Below are positions 9,333-17,951 of a DNA stretch of 64,000 nt, piece by piece. Location of the stretch: NCBI GenBank assembly GCA_030156535.1, contig JASGMJ010000017.1, forward strand, positions 32,726 to 96,725. The letters run 5' to 3'. Under the pieces are notes generated by a model. It was not told the origin of the DNA and ran no database searches. It was given only the letters and a program-made list of their open reading frames with translations. How positions within the stretch are numbered: position 1 is the first letter of the stretch; each line of letters opens with the position of its first letter. The translations under genes and the position numbers were made by a program. Origin of the DNA: Candidatus Sumerlaeota bacterium (GTDB taxonomy: Bacteria; Sumerlaeota; Sumerlaeia; SLMS01; JAHLLQ01).

Positions 9333-10205
9333 ATGCCCACGCCCAGCAAAGTCAACGTCGGACTCGTTCAGCTCGCCGCCAGCGATGATCCGGCCGACAA
9401 TCTGGCCCGCACGCTCGAAGGCATTCGCACCGCCGCCGCGAAGGGCGCCAACATCGTCTGCACCCAGGAACTGTTCCGCTCCAGGTATTTCTGCCAGGTG
9501 GAGGACTCCGACCTGTTCGACCTCGCCGAGCCCGTGCCTGGCCCCAGCACCGAGGCCCTGCAGGCCGCCGCGCGCGAACTCGGGATCGTCATCGTCGGCT
9601 CCCTCTTCGAGAAGCGTGCCCCCGGTCTCTACCACAACACCGCCGTCGTCATCGACGCCGACGGCACGTATCTGGGCAAGTACCGCAAGATGCACATCCC
9701 CGACGATCCGCTGTATTACGAGAAGTACTACTTCACTCCCGGCGATCTCGGCTTTCGCGCCTGGGACACGCGCTTTGGACGCATCGGCGTGCTGGTGTGC
9801 TGGGACCAGTGGTACCCCGAAGCGGCGCGGGCCACGGCACTGGACGGCGCGCAGATCCTCTTCTACCCCACCGCCATCGGCTGGCACGAGGAGGAGCGCG
9901 AGGCCTTCGGCGAAGCACAGCACGGCTCCTGGGAAACCGTCCAGCGCAGCCATGCCGTCGCCAACGGCGTGTACGTAGTGGCCGTCAACCGCATCGGGCG
10001 CGAGGGAACCGTGACGTTTTGGGGCCAGTCCTTCGTGGCCGACCCCGCCGGCCAGCTTCTGCATGTGTCCCCGGTGGACAAGGAGGAGGTTGCCGTACAG
10101 GAAATCGATTACACCGCCATCGAGACCCAGCGGCGCGGCTGGCCGTTCTTGCGCGACCGCCGCATCGACGCTTACGGCGACGTGCTGAAGCGATTCCGCG
10201 ACTGA
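9333..10205 (+). CDS. aguB: N-carbamoylputrescine amidase (nitrilase superfamily)
   Basis: 290 residues, the usual length for AguB. It hydrolyses N-carbamoylputrescine to putrescine, CO2 and ammonia, the last step of the agmatine route to polyamines. The nitrilase triad is complete: Glu46 (CTQELF), Lys119 (YRKMHIPDD) and Cys156 (VLVCWDQWYPE). The segments GSLFE, YEKYYFTPGD and the ending RRDPAYG-like DRRIDAYGDVLKR are typical of this subfamily rather than of general nitrilases. No agmatine deiminase (aguA) gene is adjacent. Confidence 0.93.
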   Translation: MPTPSKVNVGLVQLAASDDPADNLARTLEGIRTAAAKGANIVCTQELFRSRYFCQVEDSDLFDLAEPVPGPSTEALQAAARELGIVIVGSLFEKRAPGLYHNTAVVIDADGTYLGKYRKMHIPDDPLYYEKYYFTPGDLGFRAWDTRFGRIGVLVCWDQWYPEAARATALDGAQILFYPTAIGWHEEEREAFGEAQHGSWETVQRSHAVANGVYVVAVNRIGREGTVTFWGQSFVADPAGQLLHVSPVDKEEVAVQEIDYTAIETQRRGWPFLRDRRIDAYGDVLKRFRD

Positions 10206-10222
10206 GGCATCAGTGATCGCGG

Positions 10223-10268
10223 TTGACCCGCTTCCCGGCATCGCTCCATTTCACTGTAAGCGCTTGCA
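10223..10268 (+). promoter_or_regulatory. Promoter and CRE-like LacI-family operator before the glycosidase gene
   Basis: TGTAAGCGCTTGCA (10255-10268) is a near-perfect palindrome and matches the LacI/CcpA-type consensus TGNAANCGNTTNCA at every fixed position. It ends 18 nt before the start codon. A possible -35 (TTGACC, 10223-10228) and a weak -10 (CCATTT, 10246-10251) precede it, so the operator would overlap the transcription start. No LacI-family gene is in the window. Confidence 0.7.
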
Positions 10269-10286
10269 TAAGACTGGAGCCTCGCC

Positions 10287-12980
10287 ATGACGATCCGTAC
10301 CCTGTTTCCCGCGGCCGTGTTCGCCGCCGCCCTGTTTGTCCCGTCCGCCATCCCCGCTGACCCACTCCCCCAACTCCCCACGGATCAGTCCCAGTCCCTC
10401 GACGCCAGCATTACCGTCGACTGGACCCGCTCCATCGGCACCGTCAACCGCGCCCTCTTCAGCACCCAGGGCTTCATGCAAATCTATTCGCACCCCAATC
10501 CGCTCGTTCTGCATTCATTCAAGCTGACCAATCCCACCGGCACGCAGACCCGTCTGGAAACCTACATCCACCAGATGGAGCCGGAGAACGACAACGACGA
10601 CCCGAACGTCTTTGAGTGGAGCCGTCTGAATGACGAGAGCATGATCCGCTTCATCGACGACCGTGCGGCGTTCGAGCGCACCACCAACGAGCTCGGCATG
10701 GAGCCCCTCTCGCTGCTCTGCTACTCGGTGGACTGGTTGCGCTCGGACAACCCCGACGATCCGCTCAGCAGCAAGGCCGAGTGGGCCGAGTTTGCCGCCG
10801 CCGTCGTCCAGTCCTACAATGGCACCGGCACGCAATACCGCCCCAACCTGAGGCTGGCCCAAATCTGGAACGAACCCAACATGCCGCACTTCTATGGCGG
10901 CACGCCGGAATCGTACTTCGAGTTGTTCCGCCTGACGGCGGACCGCCTGCACCGCGACTACCCCGGCGTGCTCGTCGGCGGGCCCAGCATCAGCCGCGCC
11001 TGGCACACGGAACCGGACATGTGGATGGATCGCTTCTTCGAGGAGTGCGGCCCCTGGGCCGACTACGCGATCTTCCATCACTACGGTCCGCAGGGCGAAG
11101 GCGTCGAGGTGCTGACCAATGAAGTGAAGAAGCGCGCCGCCCAGTTCCGCGCCATCCCCGGCAAGGAAAACGGCCAGGTGATGATTACCGAGACGGACGC
11201 CTGGTTCGACGGCTGGCCCAAGATTCAGTTCATCCTCGAACGCCAGTTCCGCTTCATCGACCTCAAGGACTTGATCCTGGGCGTTCACCAGTTCTGCTGC
11301 CTGGCATACAATGAGTCGGGCAACTACACGTTCGGCATCATCGACGAGCAGGGCGGCGTGATCGAGGGGACGTTCTGGCCGTACTGGCTGTTCCGCAACT
11401 ACATCGGGCAGGAGGCACTCGCCCTGTGCGCGGGCAGGAACGCGAGCAGCTTCGACGCCGTGGCTTCCTTTGAAACGCGCGCGGGCGATTTCGTCGCCAC
11501 AACGGTGATTCACAATCGCTCGGAGAAGGCAACGCGCAGCGACGTGACGCTGTTCTTTCCGCCTTCAGACGCGGCCCGTGTGCTCGTGGCCGAGAGGCTG
11601 ACGCCGGCCAGCCACGGCGTTGACCGCGTCTGGACGGTGGCGGCCGGACAGGAAACCGGGCGCCTGCCGATGAGCTTTGCACCCGGGGAAGCCGTGGCGT
11701 TGACGCTGCAAAGCGTCGGCAAACGTCACTACACGTTCCGCGACATCAACAACCAGGAGCAGCCGTGGATCGCGGCGGTGGCGGACAAGAAACAGGTTCC
11801 GCTGAACGAGTCCGTGACAATCGAGGCGAAGCTCGTCAACACGTTGCTCGACCCCGTCAGTGGCACGTTGCGCGTTGCGAATCTGCCGGCGGGCTGGACG
11901 CAGGAAGTCGTCTACGGCGAGCCCGAGGTGAAGTCGCTTGGCACTGGCAAGCAACACGTCGTGCGCTTCCGCCTGACGGCGAAGTCCCTCGGCGATGCGG
12001 GCTACGCGGGGCCGTACGTGTGGCTCGACACGGACAGCGGCAAGTCGGCCGGCGAGGTTGACGCCATCGCGCACTCGATTCCGGTCAGCCTGGAAGTGCT
12101 CGGCCCGCTTGCCCTGCAAGTCCTTCCGATTCCCGTCGAGGCCATCGCAGGCGAAACGAACATCGTGGAGATGCAACTCGTGAACTCCGGTGTGGAGCCC
12201 GTCGAAGCCAACGTCTTCATCGACGTCCCCGAAGGGTTCACTGCCGAGCGCAAGGAAGCCAACGTCACCGTCGCTCCGGGACAGCGCCTGCGTGTTCCCT
12301 TCAACGTCTCCGTCGCCAATGACAAGGCACCGGGCTCGTACAATGGCACGGTGCGCGTCGAGTTCCTCGGCGTCTCGTCCGACGAGCCGTTCGGCATCGA
12401 CATCAACGAGGCCACCGCCGTCAAAGGCACGCCTCTCGACCTGACACCGCATCTGAACTTCGATCCCATCGCGTTCTGGACAAACCGCGAGGACTTCGAC
12501 CAGCAGCAGATGGGGCTCTTCAGTTACCCGGGCGATTTCACGCCGTCGAACCGCATCGTGACGCTTCGCGGTGTGCCCTACCGGATGCCCGACCTTGCCG
12601 ATGGGAAAAAGTGCGCGATCGAGCCGAAGGGCGGGAAGATCGCCGTCCCGGCCGGAAAATACTCGGGCGTTGCGATGATGGGCTTTGGACACGACGGCAA
12701 GCATCCGGGCACGTGGACGTTCCACTACACCGACGGAACAACGCAGGCCGTCGCGTCGCAGATTCCCGAGTGGTGCTCGCCACTGCCCGAAGGACCGCAG
12801 AATTTCCAGGAAGCCTTCACCGCGCCGCATCGCTACGTTCCGGCTGGCGTCGCCGAACCCGCGTGCCAGCTCTACACGTGGACCCTGGCAACGGATCCGT
12901 CGAAGGAACTCGCCGCCATCGAACTCCCCACGATGGAGCACGCCTACCTCTTCGCGATAACGCTGCTCCCCAAGGATTGA
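10287..12980 (+). CDS. Secreted clan GH-A glycoside hydrolase with beta-sandwich domains
   Basis: 897 residues with a signal peptide (1-24). The barrel (about 30-400) carries IWNEPN, where Glu is the likely acid/base, and MITETDAW, where Glu is the likely nucleophile. That pairing is characteristic of GH39/GH5-type retaining enzymes. A sandwich domain closes the barrel, two NEW3-like immunoglobulin-fold domains follow (about 500-700), and a final jelly-roll-like domain (about 720-890) may bind carbohydrate. The substrate cannot be read from sequence; xylan- or arabinan-type glycosides are plausible. The operator just upstream suggests sugar-responsive repression. Confidence 0.82.
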   Translation: MTIRTLFPAAVFAAALFVPSAIPADPLPQLPTDQSQSLDASITVDWTRSIGTVNRALFSTQGFMQIYSHPNPLVLHSFKLTNPTGTQTRLETYIHQMEPENDNDDPNVFEWSRLNDESMIRFIDDRAAFERTTNELGMEPLSLLCYSVDWLRSDNPDDPLSSKAEWAEFAAAVVQSYNGTGTQYRPNLRLAQIWNEPNMPHFYGGTPESYFELFRLTADRLHRDYPGVLVGGPSISRAWHTEPDMWMDRFFEECGPWADYAIFHHYGPQGEGVEVLTNEVKKRAAQFRAIPGKENGQVMITETDAWFDGWPKIQFILERQFRFIDLKDLILGVHQFCCLAYNESGNYTFGIIDEQGGVIEGTFWPYWLFRNYIGQEALALCAGRNASSFDAVASFETRAGDFVATTVIHNRSEKATRSDVTLFFPPSDAARVLVAERLTPASHGVDRVWTVAAGQETGRLPMSFAPGEAVALTLQSVGKRHYTFRDINNQEQPWIAAVADKKQVPLNESVTIEAKLVNTLLDPVSGTLRVANLPAGWTQEVVYGEPEVKSLGTGKQHVVRFRLTAKSLGDAGYAGPYVWLDTDSGKSAGEVDAIAHSIPVSLEVLGPLALQVLPIPVEAIAGETNIVEMQLVNSGVEPVEANVFIDVPEGFTAERKEANVTVAPGQRLRVPFNVSVANDKAPGSYNGTVRVEFLGVSSDEPFGIDINEATAVKGTPLDLTPHLNFDPIAFWTNREDFDQQQMGLFSYPGDFTPSNRIVTLRGVPYRMPDLADGKKCAIEPKGGKIAVPAGKYSGVAMMGFGHDGKHPGTWTFHYTDGTTQAVASQIPEWCSPLPEGPQNFQEAFTAPHRYVPAGVAEPACQLYTWTLATDPSKELAAIELPTMEHAYLFAITLLPKD

Positions 12981-12985
12981 GAAGG

Positions 12986-13006
12986 GGCGGAAGGACCCCT
13001 TCCGCC
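12986..13006 (+). terminator. Hairpin after the glycosidase gene, possible terminator
   Basis: A 9-bp stem (12986-12994 with 12998-13006) has a 3-nt loop and starts 5 nt after the stop codon. The following sequence is only moderately T-rich, so termination may be weak. Confidence 0.5.
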
Positions 13007-13077
13007 TCGTTCCCCTTGTTTCAGTTGTTCCATCCATTCCCGCTGTTCCCGTTTTAGCGACAACGGTTCTTCCGCCT

Positions 13078-13134
13078 GTTTGCCTCCCTGCATCGGCGCG
13101 CCGCCAAGGCGCCACCGCACGACAGGAGGCAAAC
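13078..13134 (+). promoter_or_regulatory. Inverted repeat that can mask the ribosome binding site of the portal gene
   Basis: GTTTGCCTCC (13078-13087) is the exact complement of GGAGGCAAAC (13125-13134). The second arm contains the GGAGG Shine-Dalgarno that sits 6 nt before the portal ATG. The 37-nt loop holds a smaller GGCGC/GCGCC helix. Folding of this leader would block translation of the first gene of the head cassette. Confidence 0.65.
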
Positions 13135-13135
13135 C

Positions 13136-14638
13136 ATGCGCACCACCAACGCGGCCAGCGAACGACCCGCCACGCTGAACCCGGCGCAGGAATGGTGGAC
13201 GGACATCGCGAGCGGCGCTGCGCGTGGTCCGCTCGCGCTTCTCGAAACCGAGATCGCCGCCGGACGCCATCAGCGCTCGGTCTATGAACTCTTCGCCGAA
13301 ATCGAGGAGAAAGACGCGCATCTCCATTCGCTGATCCAGACGCGCACGAACGGACTGCTTGGCCTCGACCGCACGATTCAGTCTGCGGGCACCGGCATTC
13401 GCGAGCAACGCGCCGCCGAACTCGTCCGCCGCGCCTGGGACAACCTTCCCCGTTCCGAGGAGTTTCTTCGCGCCCTGCTCGACGGACTGGCGAAAGGCTT
13501 TGCTGCCGTCGAACTCCTTTGGGGCTACGATGCGAACGGCAACCTGCTCCCCATCGACTGGGTTGCGCATCCGCAGGAGTACTTCCTCTTTGACGCACGC
13601 GGGCGGCTGCTTCTTCTCGTGCCCCCGTTTCGCGGCGCGGAGAACAACGAAGCCACCAGAGCCCAAGCCCTCGCGGCGGGGCGCTCGTTTCTTCCCGCGT
13701 CGGGGGCGATTCCGGCACCTCCGCGCAAGTTCGCCGTGCTCGTTTTTGGACGCGACACGCGCAACCCGTATGGGCGCGGCCTGGCCCAGCGCTGCTACTG
13801 GTACTACTGGTTCAAGAAGAACAATCTGAAGTCGTGGGCCATCGCGAACGAGAAGTACGGCGCGCCCACGGCCGTCGCCACGTACCCCGCCGGAACGCCG
13901 GAGGAGGAACGCGGCCGACTGCTCGACATCCTGGCGTCGCTCCAGACCGACGCGGGCGTGGTCCTCCCGGAATCGGTGACGATTCGCCTGCTGGAAAGCG
14001 CGCATCGTGGCAATGGCAGCACGTATCGCGAACTCGCCGACTGGTGCAACGACGAGATGTCGAAGGCCGTGCTCGGCGCGACGCTAACCAGCGGAGAAGG
14101 GCGCCGCAGCGGGAGCCTGGCGCTCGGCACCGTCCACAATGCCGTGCGCCAGGACTACATCGAAGCCGATGCGCGCCTGCTCGCTGGCGTGCTCAACGGC
14201 ACGTTCGTGCGCTGGATCGTCGAACTGAACATGCCGGGGATGGAGACGTTCCCGCAATGGACCATCGATCCCGCGCCTCCCGCCGACCTGGAACAGCAAG
14301 TCCGCGTGGACGCCGAACTCGTGAAGACCGGCGTGCCGATTCCGCTCGCGCATTTCTACGCGCGCTATGGCCGCCCCGAGCCGCGCGAAGGCGAACGCGT
14401 CCTGCGCTACGACGACTCAAATCTCTTCCAGTACCACATGCAGCACGGCGTGCTGACGGTGAATGAAGTGCGCGCCCGCCTGCAACTGCCCCCCGTTCCG
14501 TGGGGCGACGTCCCCACGCGCCCGCAGGAGACCGGACTCTCCACCGCGCCCGGGCCCAGCCGCGAGGAACTCGCTGCCGGGGAAGCGGCCGCCGAAGGCG
14601 AAGAGCAACGCCACGAGCGCGAACGCCGGGGCCAGTGA
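13136..14638 (+). CDS. Mu-like phage portal protein (DUF935 family)
   Basis: 500 residues, typical for the Mu gp29/DUF935 portal family, which forms the dodecameric DNA gate at one capsid vertex. Recognisable segments are KDAHLHSLIQTR near residue 60, a WYWFKKNNLKSW stretch near 220, and the C-terminal YARYGRP with PPADLEQQVRVDAEL. The gene is full length with no frameshift. It opens the head cassette directly after a cellular glycosidase gene. No terminase gene precedes it, which is unusual because the large terminase normally lies just upstream of the portal. Confidence 0.9.
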   Translation: MRTTNAASERPATLNPAQEWWTDIASGAARGPLALLETEIAAGRHQRSVYELFAEIEEKDAHLHSLIQTRTNGLLGLDRTIQSAGTGIREQRAAELVRRAWDNLPRSEEFLRALLDGLAKGFAAVELLWGYDANGNLLPIDWVAHPQEYFLFDARGRLLLLVPPFRGAENNEATRAQALAAGRSFLPASGAIPAPPRKFAVLVFGRDTRNPYGRGLAQRCYWYYWFKKNNLKSWAIANEKYGAPTAVATYPAGTPEEERGRLLDILASLQTDAGVVLPESVTIRLLESAHRGNGSTYRELADWCNDEMSKAVLGATLTSGEGRRSGSLALGTVHNAVRQDYIEADARLLAGVLNGTFVRWIVELNMPGMETFPQWTIDPAPPADLEQQVRVDAELVKTGVPIPLAHFYARYGRPEPREGERVLRYDDSNLFQYHMQHGVLTVNEVRARLQLPPVPWGDVPTRPQETGLSTAPGPSREELAAGEAAAEGEEQRHERERRGQ

Positions 14639-14652
14639 CTCCGTCCCCCATT
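14633..14652 (-). repeat. GGGGACGGAG-family repeat, inverted copy
   Basis: The reverse complement of this 20-mer differs by one base from 20535-20554. It spans the stop codon of the portal gene. Confidence 0.6.
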
Positions 14653-14682
14653 ACAACATCACACCCACGAAAGGAGAATGGC

Positions 14683-15459
14683 ATGACCACGCAAGCCCCC
14701 GAAACTCTGGAGGTTGATGTGTTCCGCGCGGGAGACTACGGCGAACGCGGGCAGTACGACGAGCAGGGACTCGACGCGCTCGCCGCCGACTACGACGCCG
14801 CGCTCCACGAAGCCCCCGTGACGCTCGACCATCGCCAGGACGGACCCGCGGAGGGATGGGTGCGCGGCCTGCGGCGCATGGGCGACCGCCTGGTCGCAAC
14901 GCTCGACCGCCTGAGCCCGCGCCTGCGCGAACTGCTCGCCACCGGCGCGTACAAGAAACGGAGCGTCGAGTTGTACCGGCGCTTCTCTGCGACGCAACGC
15001 CCCTACCTGAAGGCCGTCAGCTTTCTCGGTGCTGCCGCGCCTGCCGTGAAGGGACTCGCCGATCCCGTCTTTGCCGACGGGGACGGAGGCGTCGATCGCT
15101 TCGAGGAACAGAGCCCCACCGCGCAAGCCGCGGAGCAAGCCGCCCGCGACGCGCGCCAGCGTCTCATCGACGCCGGCCGTTGGCAGCCATCCTGGGAGGA
15201 GGCCGGTCTCCCCGCCGTCTTCGCGGCGCTCGGAGGAACCGAACAACTCGACGCGCTGGTCAGCGTGCTCGCCACGCAACCGCAACCCGTTGCCTTTGGC
15301 GAAGCGCTCGCCGACGGCACGCACTTCACCGACGACACAGCGGCCTGCTTCGTCGGCACGCCCTCGCCCGAGAGTCTCGCCCGTCATCGCAAAGCCCTCG
15401 CCTACCTCGCCGCGCACCCCGGCACCAACTACGCAGATGCGTTGCTGAAGGCAGGATAG
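14683..15459 (+). CDS. Mu gpI-like phage prohead protease/scaffold
   Basis: 258 residues from the ATG at 14683, which has a perfect AAGGAG 6 nt upstream. The N-terminal half resembles the Mu-type I protein: ALAADYDAALHEAPVTLDH, then GWVRGLRRMGDRLVA and a KKRSVELYRRF segment. In this family the N-terminal part is a serine-type protease and the C-terminal part acts as scaffold during head assembly. The C-terminal part (about 130-258) is Ala-rich and helical, as expected for scaffold. It follows the portal gene by 44 nt in the usual Mu-like order. Confidence 0.78.
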   Translation: MTTQAPETLEVDVFRAGDYGERGQYDEQGLDALAADYDAALHEAPVTLDHRQDGPAEGWVRGLRRMGDRLVATLDRLSPRLRELLATGAYKKRSVELYRRFSATQRPYLKAVSFLGAAAPAVKGLADPVFADGDGGVDRFEEQSPTAQAAEQAARDARQRLIDAGRWQPSWEEAGLPAVFAALGGTEQLDALVSVLATQPQPVAFGEALADGTHFTDDTAACFVGTPSPESLARHRKALAYLAAHPGTNYADALLKAG

Positions 15460-15476
15460 GGAGAGAGAGGGAGAGC

Positions 15477-15634
15477 GTGGTTCGTAGTTCGAAAACCAGA
15501 GCGAATGAACCTTCCCCTCCACGGTCCAAACGATCTCCCACGCACGTCCCTCCGTAATCACAACCGAGAACGGAAAACCGAAAACTGAAAACTGAGAACC
15601 TTCCTCGAACCTCGAACCACAAACCACGAACCAC
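15477..15634. repeat. Heptad-period repeat block between protease and cement genes
   Basis: Nearly the whole 187-nt gap is built of 7-bp units. Bases 15566-15600 read GAGAACG, GAAAACC, GAAAACT, GAAAACT, GAGAACC in register. Bases 15607-15634 read GAACCTC, GAACCAC, AAACCAC, GAACCAC. At the left end (15477-15490) stand GTGGTTC and GTAGTTC, complements of the right-hand units, so the block can fold into a long hairpin. Confidence 0.85.
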
Positions 15635-15646
15635 GGAGTCCCCCCC

Positions 15647-16330
15647 ATGTCAAACTACGTCCTTGATCGTGCTTTCAGTGTCGAAGAGCCCAACGGTGTG
15701 GCGCGCTATCGTGCTGTCGCCGGCGGAGCCAACGCCGACGGTTGCGTCTATCCCGATGGAGCGAATGCGCCCGGGATTCTGGGCGTCACCATGCATGCGC
15801 AGACGCGCCCGGGGCGTGCCGTGACGGTGCGGCGCCTGGGCATCGCGCCGTGCGAGGCCGCCAGTGCCTTTGCGCGCGGCAGCCGTGTCTGTGTCGCCGA
15901 TGCAACGGGGCGCATCGCCTCCATCACGTTGCCGGCGGCGCTGGCCGGAGACCCAGGAAGCGACGCGTCCGTGCTCTACGAACTGCTCATTCCCGAAAGC
16001 GCTGGTGCCCTGACGAAAATCAACCATGCCGAGGCCGGGCAGAACACGCCGCTGAGCGCCACGCTCTCTGCGGGAGTTCTGACGATCACCATGGGCACGG
16101 ACGCGGACGGCAACATCGTCACAACAGCCGCCGAACTCGCTGCCTTCATCAATGCCTCGCCCCTCACCTACCGGCTGCTGCGTGCAACGCATGGAGGCAA
16201 CGGAACGGGCGTCGTCAGCGACGGCTCGATCAGCTTCGACAATTGGAACAGCGCCTTCAGCGCCATCGGCATCGCCCAGCAGGACTCCACCGGCGAAGGC
16301 GACATCGTCGATGTGTTGCTCACTGTTTGA
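15647..16330 (+). CDS. Capsid cement/decoration protein, DUF2190-like
   Basis: 227 residues. The first half has the DUF2190 pattern: a short all-beta protein with repeated Gly-rich turns (GVARYRAVAGG, ILGVTMHAQTRPGRAVTVRRLG) and the segment SRVCVADATGRI. Proteins of this family coat and stabilise the capsid lattice. The extra C-terminal part (about 115-227) is Thr/Ala-rich and could be surface exposed. Its position between protease and major capsid gene is canonical. A GGAGT ribosome site follows the heptad block. Confidence 0.72.
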   Translation: MSNYVLDRAFSVEEPNGVARYRAVAGGANADGCVYPDGANAPGILGVTMHAQTRPGRAVTVRRLGIAPCEAASAFARGSRVCVADATGRIASITLPAALAGDPGSDASVLYELLIPESAGALTKINHAEAGQNTPLSATLSAGVLTITMGTDADGNIVTTAAELAAFINASPLTYRLLRATHGGNGTGVVSDGSISFDNWNSAFSAIGIAQQDSTGEGDIVDVLLTV

Positions 16331-16426
16331 GGAAGAGAGCGGGGTTCGTGGTCTCTTGTTCGCCAAGCACAGCACCCGAACCTGGATTTCCGAATCTCCA
16401 AGCGTCAGCGGCAACCGTACACGCAG

Positions 16427-16454
16427 GCAAACTGAAGACTGAGAACTGAGTACC
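16427..16454. repeat. Heptad-period repeat before the major capsid gene
   Basis: Four 7-bp units in register: GCAAACT, GAAGACT, GAGAACT, GAGTACC. They end 5 nt before the AAAGGAG Shine-Dalgarno of the capsid gene. Diverged units (GGGTTCG, TTGTTCG) appear in the left part of the same gap. Confidence 0.75.
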
Positions 16455-16471
16455 CTTCAAAGGAGACCCCC

Positions 16472-17413
16472 ATGCCCGACATCGCCCAGGTCCACCATGA
16501 CGTTGCCCTCACCAACGTCTCCATCGCATACCGCAACGCCGCGCTGATCGCGGGGGACATTGCCCCCGAAGTCGCCGTCCGGCGTCAGAGCAACCGCTAC
16601 TTCGTCTACGATCCCGCCCGCGAAGGACTCCGTCCCTCCGACGACCAGCGCGCTCCCGGGGCGGAAGCCAACGAGGTCGCCTTCGATCTCTCCAGCGACT
16701 CGTACTTCTGCGACGACCACGCGCTCGAGAGCGTGATCCCCGACGAGGAACGCGAGAACGCCGACGCGCCGCTTGCTCCCGAGATCGATCGCGTCGAGTT
16801 CCTCACTGACAAGATTCAGCTCAACCGCGAGATCGCTCTCGCCGCACTGCTCAAGGGCGAGGGCGCCATCCCCGGCACGAGCATCGACGACGCGGCGCAG
16901 CGCTGGGATGATCCCGAAGCCGATCCCGTCGATGCCATCGAGGCCGCCCGCGCCGCCATCATTGGGGCGACGCAACTGCTGCCCAACACGCTCGTGCTCC
17001 CCTTCGAGGTCTACCACCAGGTGCGCAACAATCCGAAGGTGGCCGACCGCGTGGCCTACGCGCGCCTCGGCACGTTCGGGCCGTCCGAACTGGCGCAGCT
17101 CTTCGACGTCGAGCGCGTGCTCGTGCCGCGTGCGGTGCGTAACACAGCGCCGCGTGGCCAGGCTCCCGTGCTCTCCGGCATCTGGGGCAAGGACGCCTTC
17201 CTGATGCACGTGCCCGCGCGTCCGGGGCTGAAGACCGTCGCGCCCGTGCTCACGTTCGCATGGGCACAGGCGGCCGGCAGCCTTCGTGGCGTCAGCGTGC
17301 AGAAGTGGCGCGAGGAACGCCGCAAGGCCACGATGATCCGCGTGCAAAAGTACTACGACCAGAAACTCGTCGCGCCGGAAGCCGCCTATCGCATCGCCAA
17401 CGCGGTGAGTTGA
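16472..17413 (+). CDS. Phage major capsid protein
   Basis: 313 residues with strong AAAGGAG spacing. It matches the family of roughly 310-residue major capsid proteins found after DUF2190 in Mu-like head modules: an N-terminal segment VAVRRQSNRYFVYDPAREG, then SDSYFCDDHALESVIPDEER, then NTLVLPFEVYHQVRNNPKV and a basic C-terminal VQKYYDQKLVAPEAAYRI. An HK97-type fold is expected from the family. The gene is intact. A hairpin with a T-run follows it, which would give this gene a higher transcript level than those downstream. Confidence 0.82.
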   Translation: MPDIAQVHHDVALTNVSIAYRNAALIAGDIAPEVAVRRQSNRYFVYDPAREGLRPSDDQRAPGAEANEVAFDLSSDSYFCDDHALESVIPDEERENADAPLAPEIDRVEFLTDKIQLNREIALAALLKGEGAIPGTSIDDAAQRWDDPEADPVDAIEAARAAIIGATQLLPNTLVLPFEVYHQVRNNPKVADRVAYARLGTFGPSELAQLFDVERVLVPRAVRNTAPRGQAPVLSGIWGKDAFLMHVPARPGLKTVAPVLTFAWAQAAGSLRGVSVQKWREERRKATMIRVQKYYDQKLVAPEAAYRIANAVS

Positions 17414-17436
17414 TCCCCGCCGGCACACACGACGAC

Positions 17437-17479
17437 GGGACGGGGAGGGGCCCACGCGGCTCTTCTCCGTCCCTGTTTT
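17437..17479 (+). terminator. Partial terminator after the major capsid gene
   Basis: GGGACGG...AG (17437-17447) pairs with CTCCGTCCC (17465-17473) across a short bulge and is followed by TGTTTTG. It lies inside the cassette, 24 nt after the capsid stop codon. It may attenuate downstream genes. Confidence 0.6.
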
Positions 17480-17520
17480 GAATCCTTGCAGAACGAAAGC
17501 GCCAACAGGGAGGCCGCATC

Positions 17521-17931
17521 ATGTTGGGACTGACCGAACTTCAGAAGGAACTCGCGCCTGGTGTGCTCGCCGGGTTGGCAGACGATAATGGGGACGGAGC
17601 CGCCGACGCCGAGGTGATCGCGGCCATCGCCGCCGCCGCGGAACGTGACGTGCGCCTGCGCGTTGCGGGGACGCTGAGCCTGCCCGCGGGTGAACTCCCG
17701 CCGGCGCTGCGCGACATCGCACTGACGTTCGCCGTCGAACGACTCTACGAACGGCGGCACGAAGTGTTGCCGGGCGACTGGACGGCACGCGCGCAACGCG
17801 CCCGGCTGCTGCTCGCGGAAATCGCCGACGGCCTGCGCCCCGTTGAGGGCGCAACGCGCCGACCCGCCGTGTCTTCCAACGCCGATCCCCAGGCGCGCCT
17901 GGCGCGCACGGATGTTCTCGGCAACCTCTGA
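17521..17931 (+). CDS. Mu gp36-like head-completion protein (DUF1320)
   Basis: 136 residues. The helical pattern and the segment ERDVRLRVAGTLSLP followed by PPALRDIALTFAVERLYERRHEVLP match the DUF1320/Mu gp36 family, which lies just after the major capsid gene and is thought to act at the head-tail joint. A Ca-binding-like DDNGDGAADAE loop (residues 22-32) is present. The coding sequence contains a near-copy of the AATTGGGGACGGAG repeat (17587-17599) that encodes NGDG. Confidence 0.72.
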   Translation: MLGLTELQKELAPGVLAGLADDNGDGAADAEVIAAIAAAAERDVRLRVAGTLSLPAGELPPALRDIALTFAVERLYERRHEVLPGDWTARAQRARLLLAEIADGLRPVEGATRRPAVSSNADPQARLARTDVLGNL

Positions 17932-17951
17932 TTCGCACAAGGAGAGGCACC

